From TMED27 sp964350435 (GTDB lineage: Bacteria; Pseudomonadota; Alphaproteobacteria; Micavibrionales; Micavibrionaceae): a stretch of 11,294 bases of DNA. Positions 1 through 7,828 of this stretch are shown one piece after another; within the stretch, counting starts at the first letter, position 1, and every line of letters starts with the position of its first letter. The notes below the pieces were generated by a model. That model made no database searches. It saw nothing but the letters and a program-made list of their open reading frames with translations, and was not told the DNA's origin. The DNA is taken from assembly GCA_964350435.1 (NCBI GenBank), contig CAYGJS010000045.1:1-11294 (forward strand), read 5' to 3'. Position numbers and translations under genes: made by a program.

Positions 1-332
1 TCCCCCGCCCGTATGCTCACCGCCGCCCCATGCGGGTAAATCTCGTCCGTAGAGGGCAAATACACGACGTCCACGCCTTCCTGATCCAGCAAAGCCAAAT
101 CCGCCTCTATCGCCCTTGGATAGCTGTCAAAATCCTCATGCGGCGCAAATTGCGTCGGGTTCACATAGATGCTGACCACCACCCGATCCGCGTGCGCCTG
201 CGCCAGCCTTACAAGGCTCAGATGCCCCTCATGCAAAGCCCCCATCGTCGGCACGAAGCCAACCTTAAAGCCCTTGGATGCCCAGCGTTCTTGGGTTTCC
301 AATAATTCGTCCTGTGAGGTGCAGACGATCAT
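1..332 (-). CDS. panC: Pantoate--beta-alanine ligase, N-terminal part (cut by window edge)
   Basis: PanC joins pantoate and beta-alanine, using ATP through a pantoyl-adenylate, in the last step of pantothenate (vitamin B5) synthesis in the cytoplasm. Only the first 110 residues are present. Visible family motifs are PTMGALHEGH at residues 28-37, which carries the HxGH nucleotidyltransferase signature (H34, H37), and SIYVNPTQF near residues 54-62, followed by a DSYPR segment. The ATG at 332 overlaps the TGA of panB as ATGA, so translation is probably coupled to panB and the two form an operon. The C-terminal substrate-binding half lies outside the window. Identity is secure from the motifs and from the panB neighbour. 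Confidence 0.95.
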   Translation of the reverse strand, partial: MIVCTSQDELLETQERWASKGFKVGFVPTMGALHEGHLSLVRLAQAHADRVVVSIYVNPTQFAPHEDFDSYPRAIEADLALLDQEGVDVVYLPSTDEIYPHGAAVSIRAG

Positions 333-1117
333 TTGTACAAATTCTCCTCTCGCGGAAAAGCCCGCGCCCGAACATCCTTCGCATATCGCTCCGCCGCCCG
401 CTCAATATCCTCGCGCAAAACCGCATATTCACTCACAAATTTCGCTCTATGCCCGTAATGCAGACCCAATAAATCCTCCGCCACCAAAATTTGCCCGTCA
501 CATTCGGGCGAAGCCCCGATCCCGATGCAGGTAATAGGCACTGACTTCGATATAATCTCCGCCGCCGCCGCGCGCGTCCCCTCAAGGACAAACGAAAACG
601 CGCCGGCTTCCGCCAGCATCGCCGCCTCAGATACTAAACGTTGCGTGTCCTCATCACTCTTGCCTTTAATCTTATACCCGCCCTCAATCACCACCGATTG
701 CGGTTGCAAACCGATATGCCCCATCACAGGAATACCCGCCGCAACAATCGCCTTAATCTGCGCCGCATAAGGCCCCTCAAGCTTCACGCCGTCCGCGCCC
801 GTTTCCTCGATTATTCGCTTTGCATTGGCAAGCGCAACCTCAACGCCGTCTTCATACGTTCCATAAGGCATATCCACAATCACAGGCACGCCCGTCCCCG
901 CCTTGGCCACAGCCCTGCCATGCGCAATCATCATCTCCAATGATACGCCCGTCGTGTTGTCCATCCCATACAGCACCGTGCCGACGCTATCGCCCACCAG
1001 CAGCAAATCGACATAAGCCCCCAGCGCCCGCGCCATCGGCACCGTATAGGCCGTAAGGCACACCAATGCCGCATCGGGGTTTTTGGTTCTGCTAAACTCT
1101 GTCAGTGTTTTTGGCAT
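329..1117 (-). CDS. panB: 3-methyl-2-oxobutanoate hydroxymethyltransferase
   Basis: PanB transfers a hydroxymethyl group from 5,10-methylenetetrahydrofolate to alpha-ketoisovalerate, giving ketopantoate, the first committed step towards pantothenate. At 262 aa the protein is of normal length for this TIM-barrel family. Visible motifs are VGDSVG (D43) and VDMPYG (D82), the two metal-binding aspartates; VKLEG (E114); GHIGLQPQ (H134); and FVLEG (E179), which sits where the family has its catalytic glutamate. The start at 1117 is supported by an AAGAGGG ribosome-binding sequence just upstream. The gene is divergent from the Do-family protease with only 43 bp between start codons, and it runs into panC by a 4-nt overlap. 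Its substrate is the valine precursor that LeuA, also in this window, uses in leucine synthesis. Confidence 0.97.
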   Translation of the reverse strand: MPKTLTEFSRTKNPDAALVCLTAYTVPMARALGAYVDLLLVGDSVGTVLYGMDNTTGVSLEMMIAHGRAVAKAGTGVPVIVDMPYGTYEDGVEVALANAKRIIEETGADGVKLEGPYAAQIKAIVAAGIPVMGHIGLQPQSVVIEGGYKIKGKSDEDTQRLVSEAAMLAEAGAFSFVLEGTRAAAAEIISKSVPITCIGIGASPECDGQILVAEDLLGLHYGHRAKFVSEYAVLREDIERAAERYAKDVRARAFPREENLYK

Positions 1118-1125
1118 AGACCCTC

Positions 1126-1154
1126 TTGAGATTTATTTTGCGCTGCCCTAAATT
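1126..1154 (+). promoter_or_regulatory. Predicted sigma70-type promoter of the Do-family protease gene
   Basis: A TTGAGA box (1126-1131) matches the -35 consensus at 5 of 6 positions. It is followed by a 17-bp spacer and TAAATT (1149-1154), which matches the -10 at 4 of 6. Six bases then separate the -10 from the ATG at 1161, so the predicted transcription start is the start codon itself. No Shine-Dalgarno sequence precedes that ATG, which fits a leaderless mRNA. This is prediction from consensus only. Confidence 0.5.
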
Positions 1155-1160
1155 TCATCC

Positions 1161-2590
<1,430 letters not shown>

Positions 2591-2594
<4 letters not shown>

Positions 2595-3022
2595 GCGGCT
2601 TCTAGAAGATAATCAAGATCGAGTTGACTGTCGTGACCAAGCTCGAAATGATCTTTGGCAAGATAAATGATAGCACCCGCCGCGGACATAACCGCAACCA
2701 TATCGCCGATCTTGATCGCCCGCTGAGTGTTGAGCCTGTTACAAATCCCCCAAACCTGCGATTCGTCATTCGCAACGGGCGGAGAGGGGGGAGCCAGAGT
2801 AAACGCACGCCCAAATGGCGAACTATCCCACATCGTGCCGTTTAGCAGAGCATCTCTAAAACGCTCTCTCTGCTTTTTAGCAGGGTGGCGGGCTCCGATA
2901 TGGCCTGAAAGACTGGCACGCGCAGCCTCAGCGCGAGTATTAGGGTCTTTAATACCGGCAACAGATCCCGCAACAGAATCGATACTCGATGTTTCGTCAT
3001 CATTATCTTCGCCAAAGGCCAT
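2591..3022 (-). CDS. Protein of unknown function, 143 aa
   Basis: I do not recognise this protein. From the ATG at 3022 it has an acidic, Ser-rich start (residues 3-15), a basic stretch near residues 45-58 rich in Lys and Arg, a Pro-rich stretch at 77-83, a short hydrophobic segment around 107-122 (MVAVMSAAGAIIYLA) that could be one weak membrane span or a buried strand, and an acidic C-terminus. No signal peptide is evident. The start is preferred over an in-frame ATG at 3079 because AAGGAG lies 10-13 nt before it and a good promoter (3051-3079) overlaps the longer start. The stop TAA shares the TTAA palindrome with the stop of the protease gene on the opposite strand. It may be a lineage-specific gene. 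The ribosome-binding site, promoter and exact convergent end support a real gene. Confidence 0.65.
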
Positions 3023-3050
3023 AAATCCAATTTCTCCTTGATGTATCCCC

Positions 3051-3079
3051 AATATACACAAAAACAGCGGCTTACGCAA
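3051..3079 (-). promoter_or_regulatory. Predicted promoter of the 143-aa unknown gene
   Basis: On the minus strand TTGCGT (plus 3074-3079) is followed by a 17-bp spacer and TATATT (plus 3051-3056), which matches the -10 at 5 of 6. The predicted RNA starts near 3044, leaving about 20 nt before the ATG at 3022, with AAGGAG inside it. The promoter lies just after the terminator at 3091-3114, so the gene appears to be a separate transcription unit. Confidence 0.5.
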
Positions 3080-3090
3080 ATTTTAGACAT

Positions 3091-3114
3091 AAAAAAGGCG
3101 CCCGTCAGGCGCCT
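3091..3114 (-). terminator. Factor-independent terminator
   Basis: The minus strand reads AGGCGCC, a 5-nt loop (TGACG), GGCGCCT, then a run of T. This is a 7-bp GC-rich stem followed by six U, acting only in the minus direction because there is no T-run on the plus side. It marks the end of a minus-strand transcript coming from upstream of about 3120. The only candidate gene for that transcript is the small ORF at 3206-3322. Confidence 0.85.
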
Positions 3115-3205
3115 GATCGTAAACTTTATATAGTGTGTCTTAAGCAGGCACTCGCTCATTACCAAAAGCCCCTGAGAAATCATATATGCCAACAGATACA
3201 GAATT

Positions 3206-3322
3206 CTATGCTTCAGATGCACCGCTGAGTTTATCAGCTCCTGTTTGACACATACGCGCAAACTCTCCAGACGTATCCGCTAAGCCAACGCCATTACCAT
3301 AACCTGCTATTGATGATGTCAT
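3206..3322 (-). CDS. Candidate small protein, 38 aa, unknown function
   Basis: A short ORF starts with ATG at 3322 (MTSSIAGYGNGVGLADTSGE...) and ends with TAG at 3206-3208. An AAAGGGG ribosome-binding sequence sits at good spacing before the ATG. About 90 nt after the stop is a strong terminator on the same strand, which needs an upstream transcript to make sense. The peptide is rich in Gly, Ser and Ala, has one Cys (residue 25), no signal peptide or membrane span, and matches no family I know. It contains YGNGV but lacks the rest of the class IIa bacteriocin signature. It could be a small protein, or the region could be a small RNA with a chance ORF. Confidence 0.4.
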   Translation of the reverse strand: MTSSIAGYGNGVGLADTSGEFARMCQTGADKLSGASEA

Positions 3323-3412
3323 ATTGTGTACCCCTTTCTTTTCTGCTTTTTATTACCCTCAGCCTACCCCAAAACCATAAAAAATGCAATCTTTGCAATG
3401 CATTATGAAAAA

Positions 3413-3441
3413 CTAACACAGTTTTCACGTGGTATTATAAT
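3413..3441 (+). promoter_or_regulatory. Predicted promoter of the glycyl-tRNA synthetase gene
   Basis: CTAACA (3413-3418, 4 of 6 to the -35) is followed by a 17-bp spacer and a perfect TATAAT (3436-3441). The predicted RNA starts near 3448, giving an untranslated leader of about 86 nt before the ATG at 3534. A second possible -10 (TATAAA at 3446-3451) overlaps. The 211-bp spacer 3323-3533 is AT-rich and otherwise shows no gene or structured RNA that I can support. Confidence 0.45.
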
Positions 3442-3533
3442 TACTTATAAAACCAAGAAAATTCACAGTTTTTGTTTGAATCCCCCCCGAATCCCGTGTT
3501 ACTTCAATAGGGCAGTAACCAGAAAGACAAAAT

Positions 3534-5045
3534 ATGACCAGTAACGATTCGATTGATATGAAAGACATCGTGGCTTTGTGCAAACGCCGCGGCTTTATTT
3601 TCCCCGCCAGTGATATCTATGGCGGCCTGAATGGTTTCTGGGATTTCGGCCCGCTGGGCGTAGAGCTGAAAAACAATCTCCGTGATGCGTGGTGGAAATA
3701 CATGGTTACTTGCCCGCCCATCGGCCCCGACGGCGCGCCTGTTGAGATTGTCGGTCTGGACAGCGCGATTATCCAAAACCCAAGGACTTGGGAGGCCTCT
3801 GGCCATGTCGGCGGCTTCTCAGACCCTATGGTCGATTGTAAAGAAACCAAAAAACGCTATCGTCAGGATCATTTGATCGTCATGACAGCCGAAAAAGCGG
3901 ATCGCTGGCCGGCCTTCTTCGAAGACGCCGAAGACGATGAAATCGTCAAAAAGCTCAAAAAAATTGGCCTTCCCGGCGATATTTCGCTTTTCAAAAAAAT
4001 GAATCTGACTGCGCTTCCCGTTGAGGATTACGCAAAAATCATAGGCCCTGACGTGTCAGAACCCGGAACGCTCACCGAACCCAAGGCCTTCAACCTGATG
4101 TTCCACACCTTCGTTGGCGCAACCGCCAGCGAAGACAACAAAGCCTATTTGCGTCCCGAAACCGCGCAAGGCATCTTCCTCAATTTTAAGAACGTGGTCG
4201 ATTCCACCCGCGTCAAAGTCCCCTTCGGCATCGCCCAAATTGGCAAAGCCTTCCGCAACGAAGTCACGCCGCGCAATTTCATCTTCCGCTCCCGCGAATT
4301 CGAACAAATGGAAATGGAATGGTTCTGCCACCCTTCAGAGGCCAAAATGTGGCAGGATTTCTGGTTCGATGAACGTGTCAAATTCTGGCGCGCTATGGGT
4401 CTGGGCAGCGATAATATGGTGATGCGTAAGCACGATGCGGACGAGCTCGCCCATTACGCCAAAGAAGGCCTCGGCACCTCTGACATCGAATATAAATTCC
4501 CCTTCACCGCCCCCGGTTACGGCGAACTCGAAGGCATCGCTCATCGCTGCGATTTCGACCTGCTCCAGCATCAGGAACATTCCGGCCAAAAACTGGAATA
4601 CATGGACCCAACCGATAATACAAAACGCTTTATCCCGCATGTCATCGAACCGGCCGCAGGTCTTACACGCGGCGTGCTTGCCCTGATCTGTGAGGCCTAC
4701 ACGATTGATGAAAGCCGTCCTTCAGGCATGTATCTCAACTTCACCCCTGCCATGGCACCCAAGAAGGCAGCAATCCTGCCGCTGACCGCCAAGGAAGAAC
4801 ACGTGCCAATTGCCACGAAACTCTATCTGCAGCTTCGCGAAGAATTCCCCGTAGACCTCGATATCAAGCAAAATATCGGCAAACGCTACGCCCGTCAGGA
4901 CGAAATCGGCACGCCGTATTGCTTTACGATTGATAACGACACGGTTGAAGACGGCACGGTGACGGTGCGCGAACGCAACACTATGGCGCAAGAACGCATC
5001 CATCTCGATAACGTCGCCGCCTTTTTGCGCGAGAAAATGAAATAA
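3534..5045 (+). CDS. glyQS: Glycyl-tRNA synthetase, single-chain (alpha2) type
   Basis: It charges tRNA-Gly with glycine using ATP, in the cytoplasm, as a homodimer of class II. The 503-aa chain has the features of the archaeal/eukaryotic-like single-subunit form, not the alpha2-beta2 form: GGLNGFWDFGPLG (residues 30-42) at the N-terminus, RPETAQGIF (208-215) in the active site, class II motif 2 with FRNEVTPRNFIFRSREF (240-256), motif 3 with EPAAGLTRG (372-380), and an anticodon-binding domain from about residue 412 ending in VRERNTMAQERI. The ribosome-binding site is weak (AGAAAG). The gene stands alone between convergent or divergent neighbours. The presence of this form in what otherwise looks like an alphaproteobacterium is of note, since many of that class carry glyQ plus glyS. 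Confidence 0.97.
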   Translation: MTSNDSIDMKDIVALCKRRGFIFPASDIYGGLNGFWDFGPLGVELKNNLRDAWWKYMVTCPPIGPDGAPVEIVGLDSAIIQNPRTWEASGHVGGFSDPMVDCKETKKRYRQDHLIVMTAEKADRWPAFFEDAEDDEIVKKLKKIGLPGDISLFKKMNLTALPVEDYAKIIGPDVSEPGTLTEPKAFNLMFHTFVGATASEDNKAYLRPETAQGIFLNFKNVVDSTRVKVPFGIAQIGKAFRNEVTPRNFIFRSREFEQMEMEWFCHPSEAKMWQDFWFDERVKFWRAMGLGSDNMVMRKHDADELAHYAKEGLGTSDIEYKFPFTAPGYGELEGIAHRCDFDLLQHQEHSGQKLEYMDPTDNTKRFIPHVIEPAAGLTRGVLALICEAYTIDESRPSGMYLNFTPAMAPKKAAILPLTAKEEHVPIATKLYLQLREEFPVDLDIKQNIGKRYARQDEIGTPYCFTIDNDTVEDGTVTVRERNTMAQERIHLDNVAAFLREKMK

Positions 5046-5047
5046 AC

Positions 5048-5080
5048 GTCATTGCGAGGCGCGTAAGCGACGCGGCAATC
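5048..5080. repeat. Palindromic intergenic repeat, partial copy (GTCATTGCGAGG family)
   Basis: The sequence starts GTCATTGCGAGG two bases after the glyRS stop codon and ends GACGCGGCAATC. It can fold: CGCGT (5060-5064) pairs with ACGCG (5070-5074) around a 5-nt loop, and TTGC (5052-5055) with GCAA (5075-5078). This is half of the widespread palindromic element that ends in GTCATTGCGAG at both sides. It lies in the convergent spacer between the glyRS gene and sppA. It may help stop transcription or protect 3' ends, but has no T-run. Confidence 0.7.
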
Positions 5081-5097
5081 AGTATCGGAATAATCGC

Positions 5098-5979
5098 TTA
5101 AAGCCCGTAGCGTCCCCAAACCGCTTTGGTTTCGAGTGTTTCAATCGCGTCTTGCGCGAGATTGGAATGAAGCTGCGCGCCGAGCAGGGACGGCACCAGC
5201 TTCTTCTCGGGATAAAATTCCTCGAACTTGATTTTTTCCTCAAATTCTTCCTTGAAATGCGCGCGGCACCAGCTTTTCGCCTCGCCCATCCCATCAATAA
5301 GCCCAAGTTCCAGAGCCTTGCCCGCCGTCCAGAATTGCCCTTCAAACACTTCGGAGTCCTTACCGCTGAGCCGCTCTCCCCGCCGCGTTTTCACCCAATC
5401 AATAAACCCGCTATGCAAGTCACTCTGAAGCGCTTTCAACCGTTTGACATCCTCTGGCTTGATGTCCGAAAATGCATCCATAAAGCTCTTGTCTTTGCCC
5501 GAGGTTTGAATGCGCCGCTCAATCCCGTGCTTATTGATAAAATCCTTAAACCCGAAACTCGCCGAAATCACGCCGATTGACCCGACAATAGAGGCGCCGT
5601 TCGCGTAAATCTCATCCGCCGCGCAGGCCAGCCAATACCCGCCGCTGGCCGCCACATCCTCAACGAAGGCAAAAACAGGCACCTCCTTCTCATCCGCGAG
5701 CCTACGAATATGATCGGCCACCAGCGCGCTTTGCGCCGGACTGCCGCCGGGAGAATTAATCACCAACGCCACCGCCTTGAGGTTATACGTATCAAACGCC
5801 TCCTCGATGATCTTCTCGTATTTTTGATGTGAAATCCCGCCGCGCCCCACCGCATTATCGGCAATCACTCCCGACAGCCGGATAACCGCCACTTTCGGCT
5901 TGGGCTTTAACAACCCGCCAATAATGGGCAGACCCGAAACTTTATCGCATGTGGCGCAGACTTTTGACTTAACAGACAT
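5098..5979 (-). CDS. sppA: S49-family serine peptidase (SppA/SohB-like), short form
   Basis: Peptidases of this family cut residual signal peptides and other small membrane-associated substrates with a Ser-Lys dyad. The 293-aa protein is the short, single-domain form. Visible motifs are NSPGGSP (residues 75-81), ASGGYWLA (111-118) with the nucleophile S112, SIVGSIGV (130-137), and SGKDKS (160-165) with K164 as the likely general base. The usual N-terminal membrane helix is not seen; residues 1-30 are basic with a short apolar patch (LPIIGGLL), so the protein may be only peripherally attached. AAGGA lies 7 nt before the ATG at 5979. The gene stands between two palindromic repeats and appears to be transcribed alone. 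Confidence 0.93.
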   Translation of the reverse strand: MSVKSKVCATCDKVSGLPIIGGLLKPKPKVAVIRLSGVIADNAVGRGGISHQKYEKIIEEAFDTYNLKAVALVINSPGGSPAQSALVADHIRRLADEKEVPVFAFVEDVAASGGYWLACAADEIYANGASIVGSIGVISASFGFKDFINKHGIERRIQTSGKDKSFMDAFSDIKPEDVKRLKALQSDLHSGFIDWVKTRRGERLSGKDSEVFEGQFWTAGKALELGLIDGMGEAKSWCRAHFKEEFEEKIKFEEFYPEKKLVPSLLGAQLHSNLAQDAIETLETKAVWGRYGL

Positions 5980-6010
5980 TTTTTATTCCTTTTATATTGT
6001 GTATGAGTTC

Positions 6011-6068
6011 AGTGTAGCGAAGCAATCTTTGGATGGCCACATCGGGCTGCGTTCTTCTCACAATGACC
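6011..6068. repeat. Palindromic intergenic repeat, full but degenerate copy
   Basis: Read on minus, the element begins GGTCATTGTGAGAAG two bases after the leuA stop and runs through GGCCATCCAAAGATTGCTTCGCTAC. The inner GCAATC...GATGGC pair (with one mismatch) is the remains of the central palindrome of the GTCATTGCGAG family. It is related to the partial copy at 5048-5080, sharing the GTCATTG end and the AGCGA..GCAATC block, but has diverged. Both copies are placed immediately after a stop codon with the GTCATTG end towards the gene. This copy also lies in the upstream region of sppA. Confidence 0.65.
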
Positions 6069-6069
6069 A

Positions 6070-7635
6070 TTAAACCGCCTGTGCACTCATGCTCTGGCGT
6101 TTGAGCAAGAGTTTATTCAGCGCATGGATATAGGCGCGGGCAGAAGCGACAAGGGTGTCGGTATCTGCGCCTTGCCCGTTCACGGTTTTGCCGTTTTCAG
6201 ACAGGCGCACCGTGACCTCGGCCTGCGCATCCGTGCCCCCTGTCACCGCATGCACCTGATAAAGCTGGAGCCTTGCATCGGGGTGAGGGATAATTTCGCG
6301 GATGGCTTTAAAGATGGCATCGACGGGCCCGTTACCCTCGACCTTGGCGCAGTGCTCCTGCCCGTTAATTGTCAAACACAGATCGGCTGTCTGCGGCCCT
6401 TTAGAACCCGCAACAATTTGAAGCGATACGAAACGAACCGTTTCATTTTCTCTAATGACTTCATCCTCGACCAGAGCAATCAAATCGTCTTCGAAAATTT
6501 CTTTCTTTTTATCGGCGAGGCTTTTGAACCTTGTGAAAGCATCTTGAAACGCATTTTCACCCAGATCAAAGCCCAGTTCTTTGAGTTTCGATTTAAAAGC
6601 GGCGCGGCCTGAATGTTTCGCCAGCACCAATTTTGATTCATTGAGGCCCACACTTTCGGGGGTCATGATCTCGTAAGTCTGGGCGTGTTTCAGCATCCCG
6701 TCCTGATGGATACCACTGGCATGGGCGAAGGCGTTTGCACCGACGATGGCCTTGTTCGGCTGAACGCTGAACCCCGTTATGGTAGACAGCGTACGTGAAG
6801 TTTTGATGATCTTGGTGGTATCAATCCCGTTGGTATAGGGCAGCAAATCATGGCGGGTGCGGATCGCCATCACAATTTCTTCCAGCGCGGCGTTGCCCGC
6901 CCGCTCGCCAATTCCATTGATGGTGCATTCGACCTGACGCGCGCCGTTTTGCACGCCCGCCAAAGAGTTCGCCACCGCCAGCCCCAGATCATTGTGACAA
7001 TGGGTAGAGATGATGGCGCGGTCGATATTGGGCACGCGGGTCATCAGCATTTGAATCTGGCGGCCATATTCCTCGGGGATGGAATAGCCGACCGTGTCAG
7101 GAATGTTAATGACTGTGGCTCCTGCGTTGATCGCAGTTTCCACGCATTGGCACAAGAAATCATCTTCGGTGCGGGAGGCATCTTCGGCGCTCCACTCCAC
7201 ATCATCTGTAAACCCACGCGCCAATGTGACGCTCTCATGTACGGCCTCGATCACCGCGTTTGATCCCATTTTCAGCTTGTATTTCATATGCAGCGGCGAG
7301 GTGGAGATGAAGGTATGGATGCGTTTGCTTTTCGCGGGCTTGATCGCATTGCCTGCGGCTTCGATATCGCCTTTGGTGGCGCGGGACAGGCCGCAGACGG
7401 TAGCGTTTTTCACGATTTTGGCAATTTCATGCACGGCTTCGAAGTCGCCGGGAGAGGCAATAGGGAAGCCCGCCTCAATCACATCCACGCCCAGATCATC
7501 AAGCAGAGCCGCCATTTTCAGCTTTTCATTCAGATTCATCGAGCAACCCGGGGATTGCTCACCATCGCGCAGGGTCGTATCAAATATGATGATGCGATTG
7601 GCGTCTTGTTGTACTTTATCAAATGCTCTGGTCAT
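6070..7635 (-). CDS. leuA: 2-isopropylmalate synthase
   Basis: LeuA condenses acetyl-CoA with 2-oxoisovalerate to give 2-isopropylmalate, the first step specific to leucine synthesis. It is normally inhibited by leucine. The 521-aa protein has the usual length. Visible are FDTTLRDGEQSPG (18-30) with the metal-binding aspartate, HCHNDLG (212-218), NGIGERAGN (240-248), the ASGIHQDG segment (306-313), and a C-terminal regulatory domain (about 390-510) ending in the typical GQGADTDTLVASARAY. The ATG at 7635 is chosen because homology begins there; an upstream in-frame ATG at 7722 would put the attenuator hairpin inside the gene. AAGGAGG lies 17 nt before the ATG and a weaker AGGGAA 7 nt before it. 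A leucine leader peptide precedes the gene. A repeat follows the stop directly. Confidence 0.97.
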   Translation of the reverse strand: MTRAFDKVQQDANRIIIFDTTLRDGEQSPGCSMNLNEKLKMAALLDDLGVDVIEAGFPIASPGDFEAVHEIAKIVKNATVCGLSRATKGDIEAAGNAIKPAKSKRIHTFISTSPLHMKYKLKMGSNAVIEAVHESVTLARGFTDDVEWSAEDASRTEDDFLCQCVETAINAGATVINIPDTVGYSIPEEYGRQIQMLMTRVPNIDRAIISTHCHNDLGLAVANSLAGVQNGARQVECTINGIGERAGNAALEEIVMAIRTRHDLLPYTNGIDTTKIIKTSRTLSTITGFSVQPNKAIVGANAFAHASGIHQDGMLKHAQTYEIMTPESVGLNESKLVLAKHSGRAAFKSKLKELGFDLGENAFQDAFTRFKSLADKKKEIFEDDLIALVEDEVIRENETVRFVSLQIVAGSKGPQTADLCLTINGQEHCAKVEGNGPVDAIFKAIREIIPHPDARLQLYQVHAVTGGTDAQAEVTVRLSENGKTVNGQGADTDTLVASARAYIHALNKLLLKRQSMSAQAV

Positions 7636-7644
7636 AACGGTGTT

Positions 7645-7757
7645 CCCTGAAGCCTCCTTATAAGGCCGTGATTTCGTTTTTGCAATGTCTGGAATGTGTC
7701 CCCTGTAGCGCAGGCATATCAAAATGCCTCATGCCCGCTCAGGGGCGAATAAGGAGG
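7645..7757 (-). promoter_or_regulatory. Predicted leucine attenuator: leader codons pair with the leuA ribosome-binding region
   Basis: In the minus-strand RNA, CCUCCUUAU within the Leu codons of the leader (plus 7749-7757) is the exact complement of AUAAGGAGG (plus 7653-7661) before leuA. The second purine-rich box, UCAGGG (plus 7645-7650), can also pair with CCCUGA at the leader stop. No U-run follows any hairpin here, so control by translation is more likely than by termination. Inferred model: when leucyl-tRNA is scarce a ribosome stalls on the Leu codons and keeps the leuA site open; when it is plentiful the leader is finished, the stem forms and leuA translation falls. Confidence 0.6.
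7700..7745 (-). promoter_or_regulatory. Leader hairpin between leuL and leuA
   Basis: A 46-nt hairpin: CCCCTG (plus 7740-7745) pairs with CAGGGG (plus 7700-7705), then AGCG/GCA with TGCGCT across one bulge, then GGCAT with ATGCC around a 6-nt loop (TTTGAT). Its 5' arm includes the leader stop codon, so a ribosome at the end of the leader would open its base. It is not followed by U residues, so it is not a standard terminator. It fits exactly inside the long-range stem formed by the leader and the leuA ribosome-binding region. Confidence 0.7.
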
Positions 7758-7792
7758 AGGTCTAGCAGCAATGGTGTACGTGTTTGAACCAT
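7739..7792 (-). CDS. leuL: leuA leader peptide, 17 aa
   Basis: The ORF reads MVQTRTPLLLDLLLIRP and stops with TGA at 7739-7741. Six of 17 residues are leucine, using TTG, CTG, CTA, CTC, CTC and CTT, in two runs of three split by Asp. This is the signature of a leucine biosynthesis leader peptide whose translation senses charged tRNA-Leu. It lies 103 nt upstream of the leuA start on the same strand, between Trm112 and leuA. No Shine-Dalgarno precedes the ATG, but a promoter ends 5 nt before it, suggesting a leaderless start. Leader peptides of this kind are short, poorly conserved and often missed in annotation. The Leu runs and the position make the call firm. Confidence 0.88.
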   Translation of the reverse strand: MVQTRTPLLLDLLLIRP

Positions 7793-7797
7793 GAGGA

Positions 7798-7826
7798 TAT
7801 ATAAGCCGATTTTCGGGCGCGTGCAA
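7798..7826 (-). promoter_or_regulatory. Predicted promoter of leuL-leuA
   Basis: On minus, TTGCAC (plus 7821-7826) is followed by a 17-bp spacer and TATATA (plus 7798-7803). Five bases (TCCTC) separate the -10 from the leader ATG at 7792, so RNA is expected to start at or within a base of the ATG. The -35 box begins only 2 bp after the Trm112 stop codon, giving leuA its own promoter apart from the upstream genes. Confidence 0.55.
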
Positions 7827-7828
7827 AG

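Noticed and set aside
2842..3261. A 139-aa ORF on minus across 2842-3261
   Set aside because: It runs through a strong terminator and the predicted promoter, and overlaps the better supported 143-aa gene in another frame.
3206..3322. YGNGV motif suggesting a class IIa bacteriocin in the 38-aa ORF
   Set aside because: The pediocin signature also needs a following cysteine, a disulfide, and a double-glycine leader; none is present and the organism is Gram-negative. It is most likely chance.
6070..7722. Longer start for leuA (550 aa, ATG at 7722)
   Set aside because: The extra 29 residues are unlike the family and would overlap the attenuator hairpin; the ATG at 7635 fits homology and the leader arrangement.
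7804..7820. A CCGA-AAA-TCGG hairpin after Trm112 as a terminator
   Set aside because: The stem is only 4 bp with no T-run, and it falls within the spacer of the leuL promoter.
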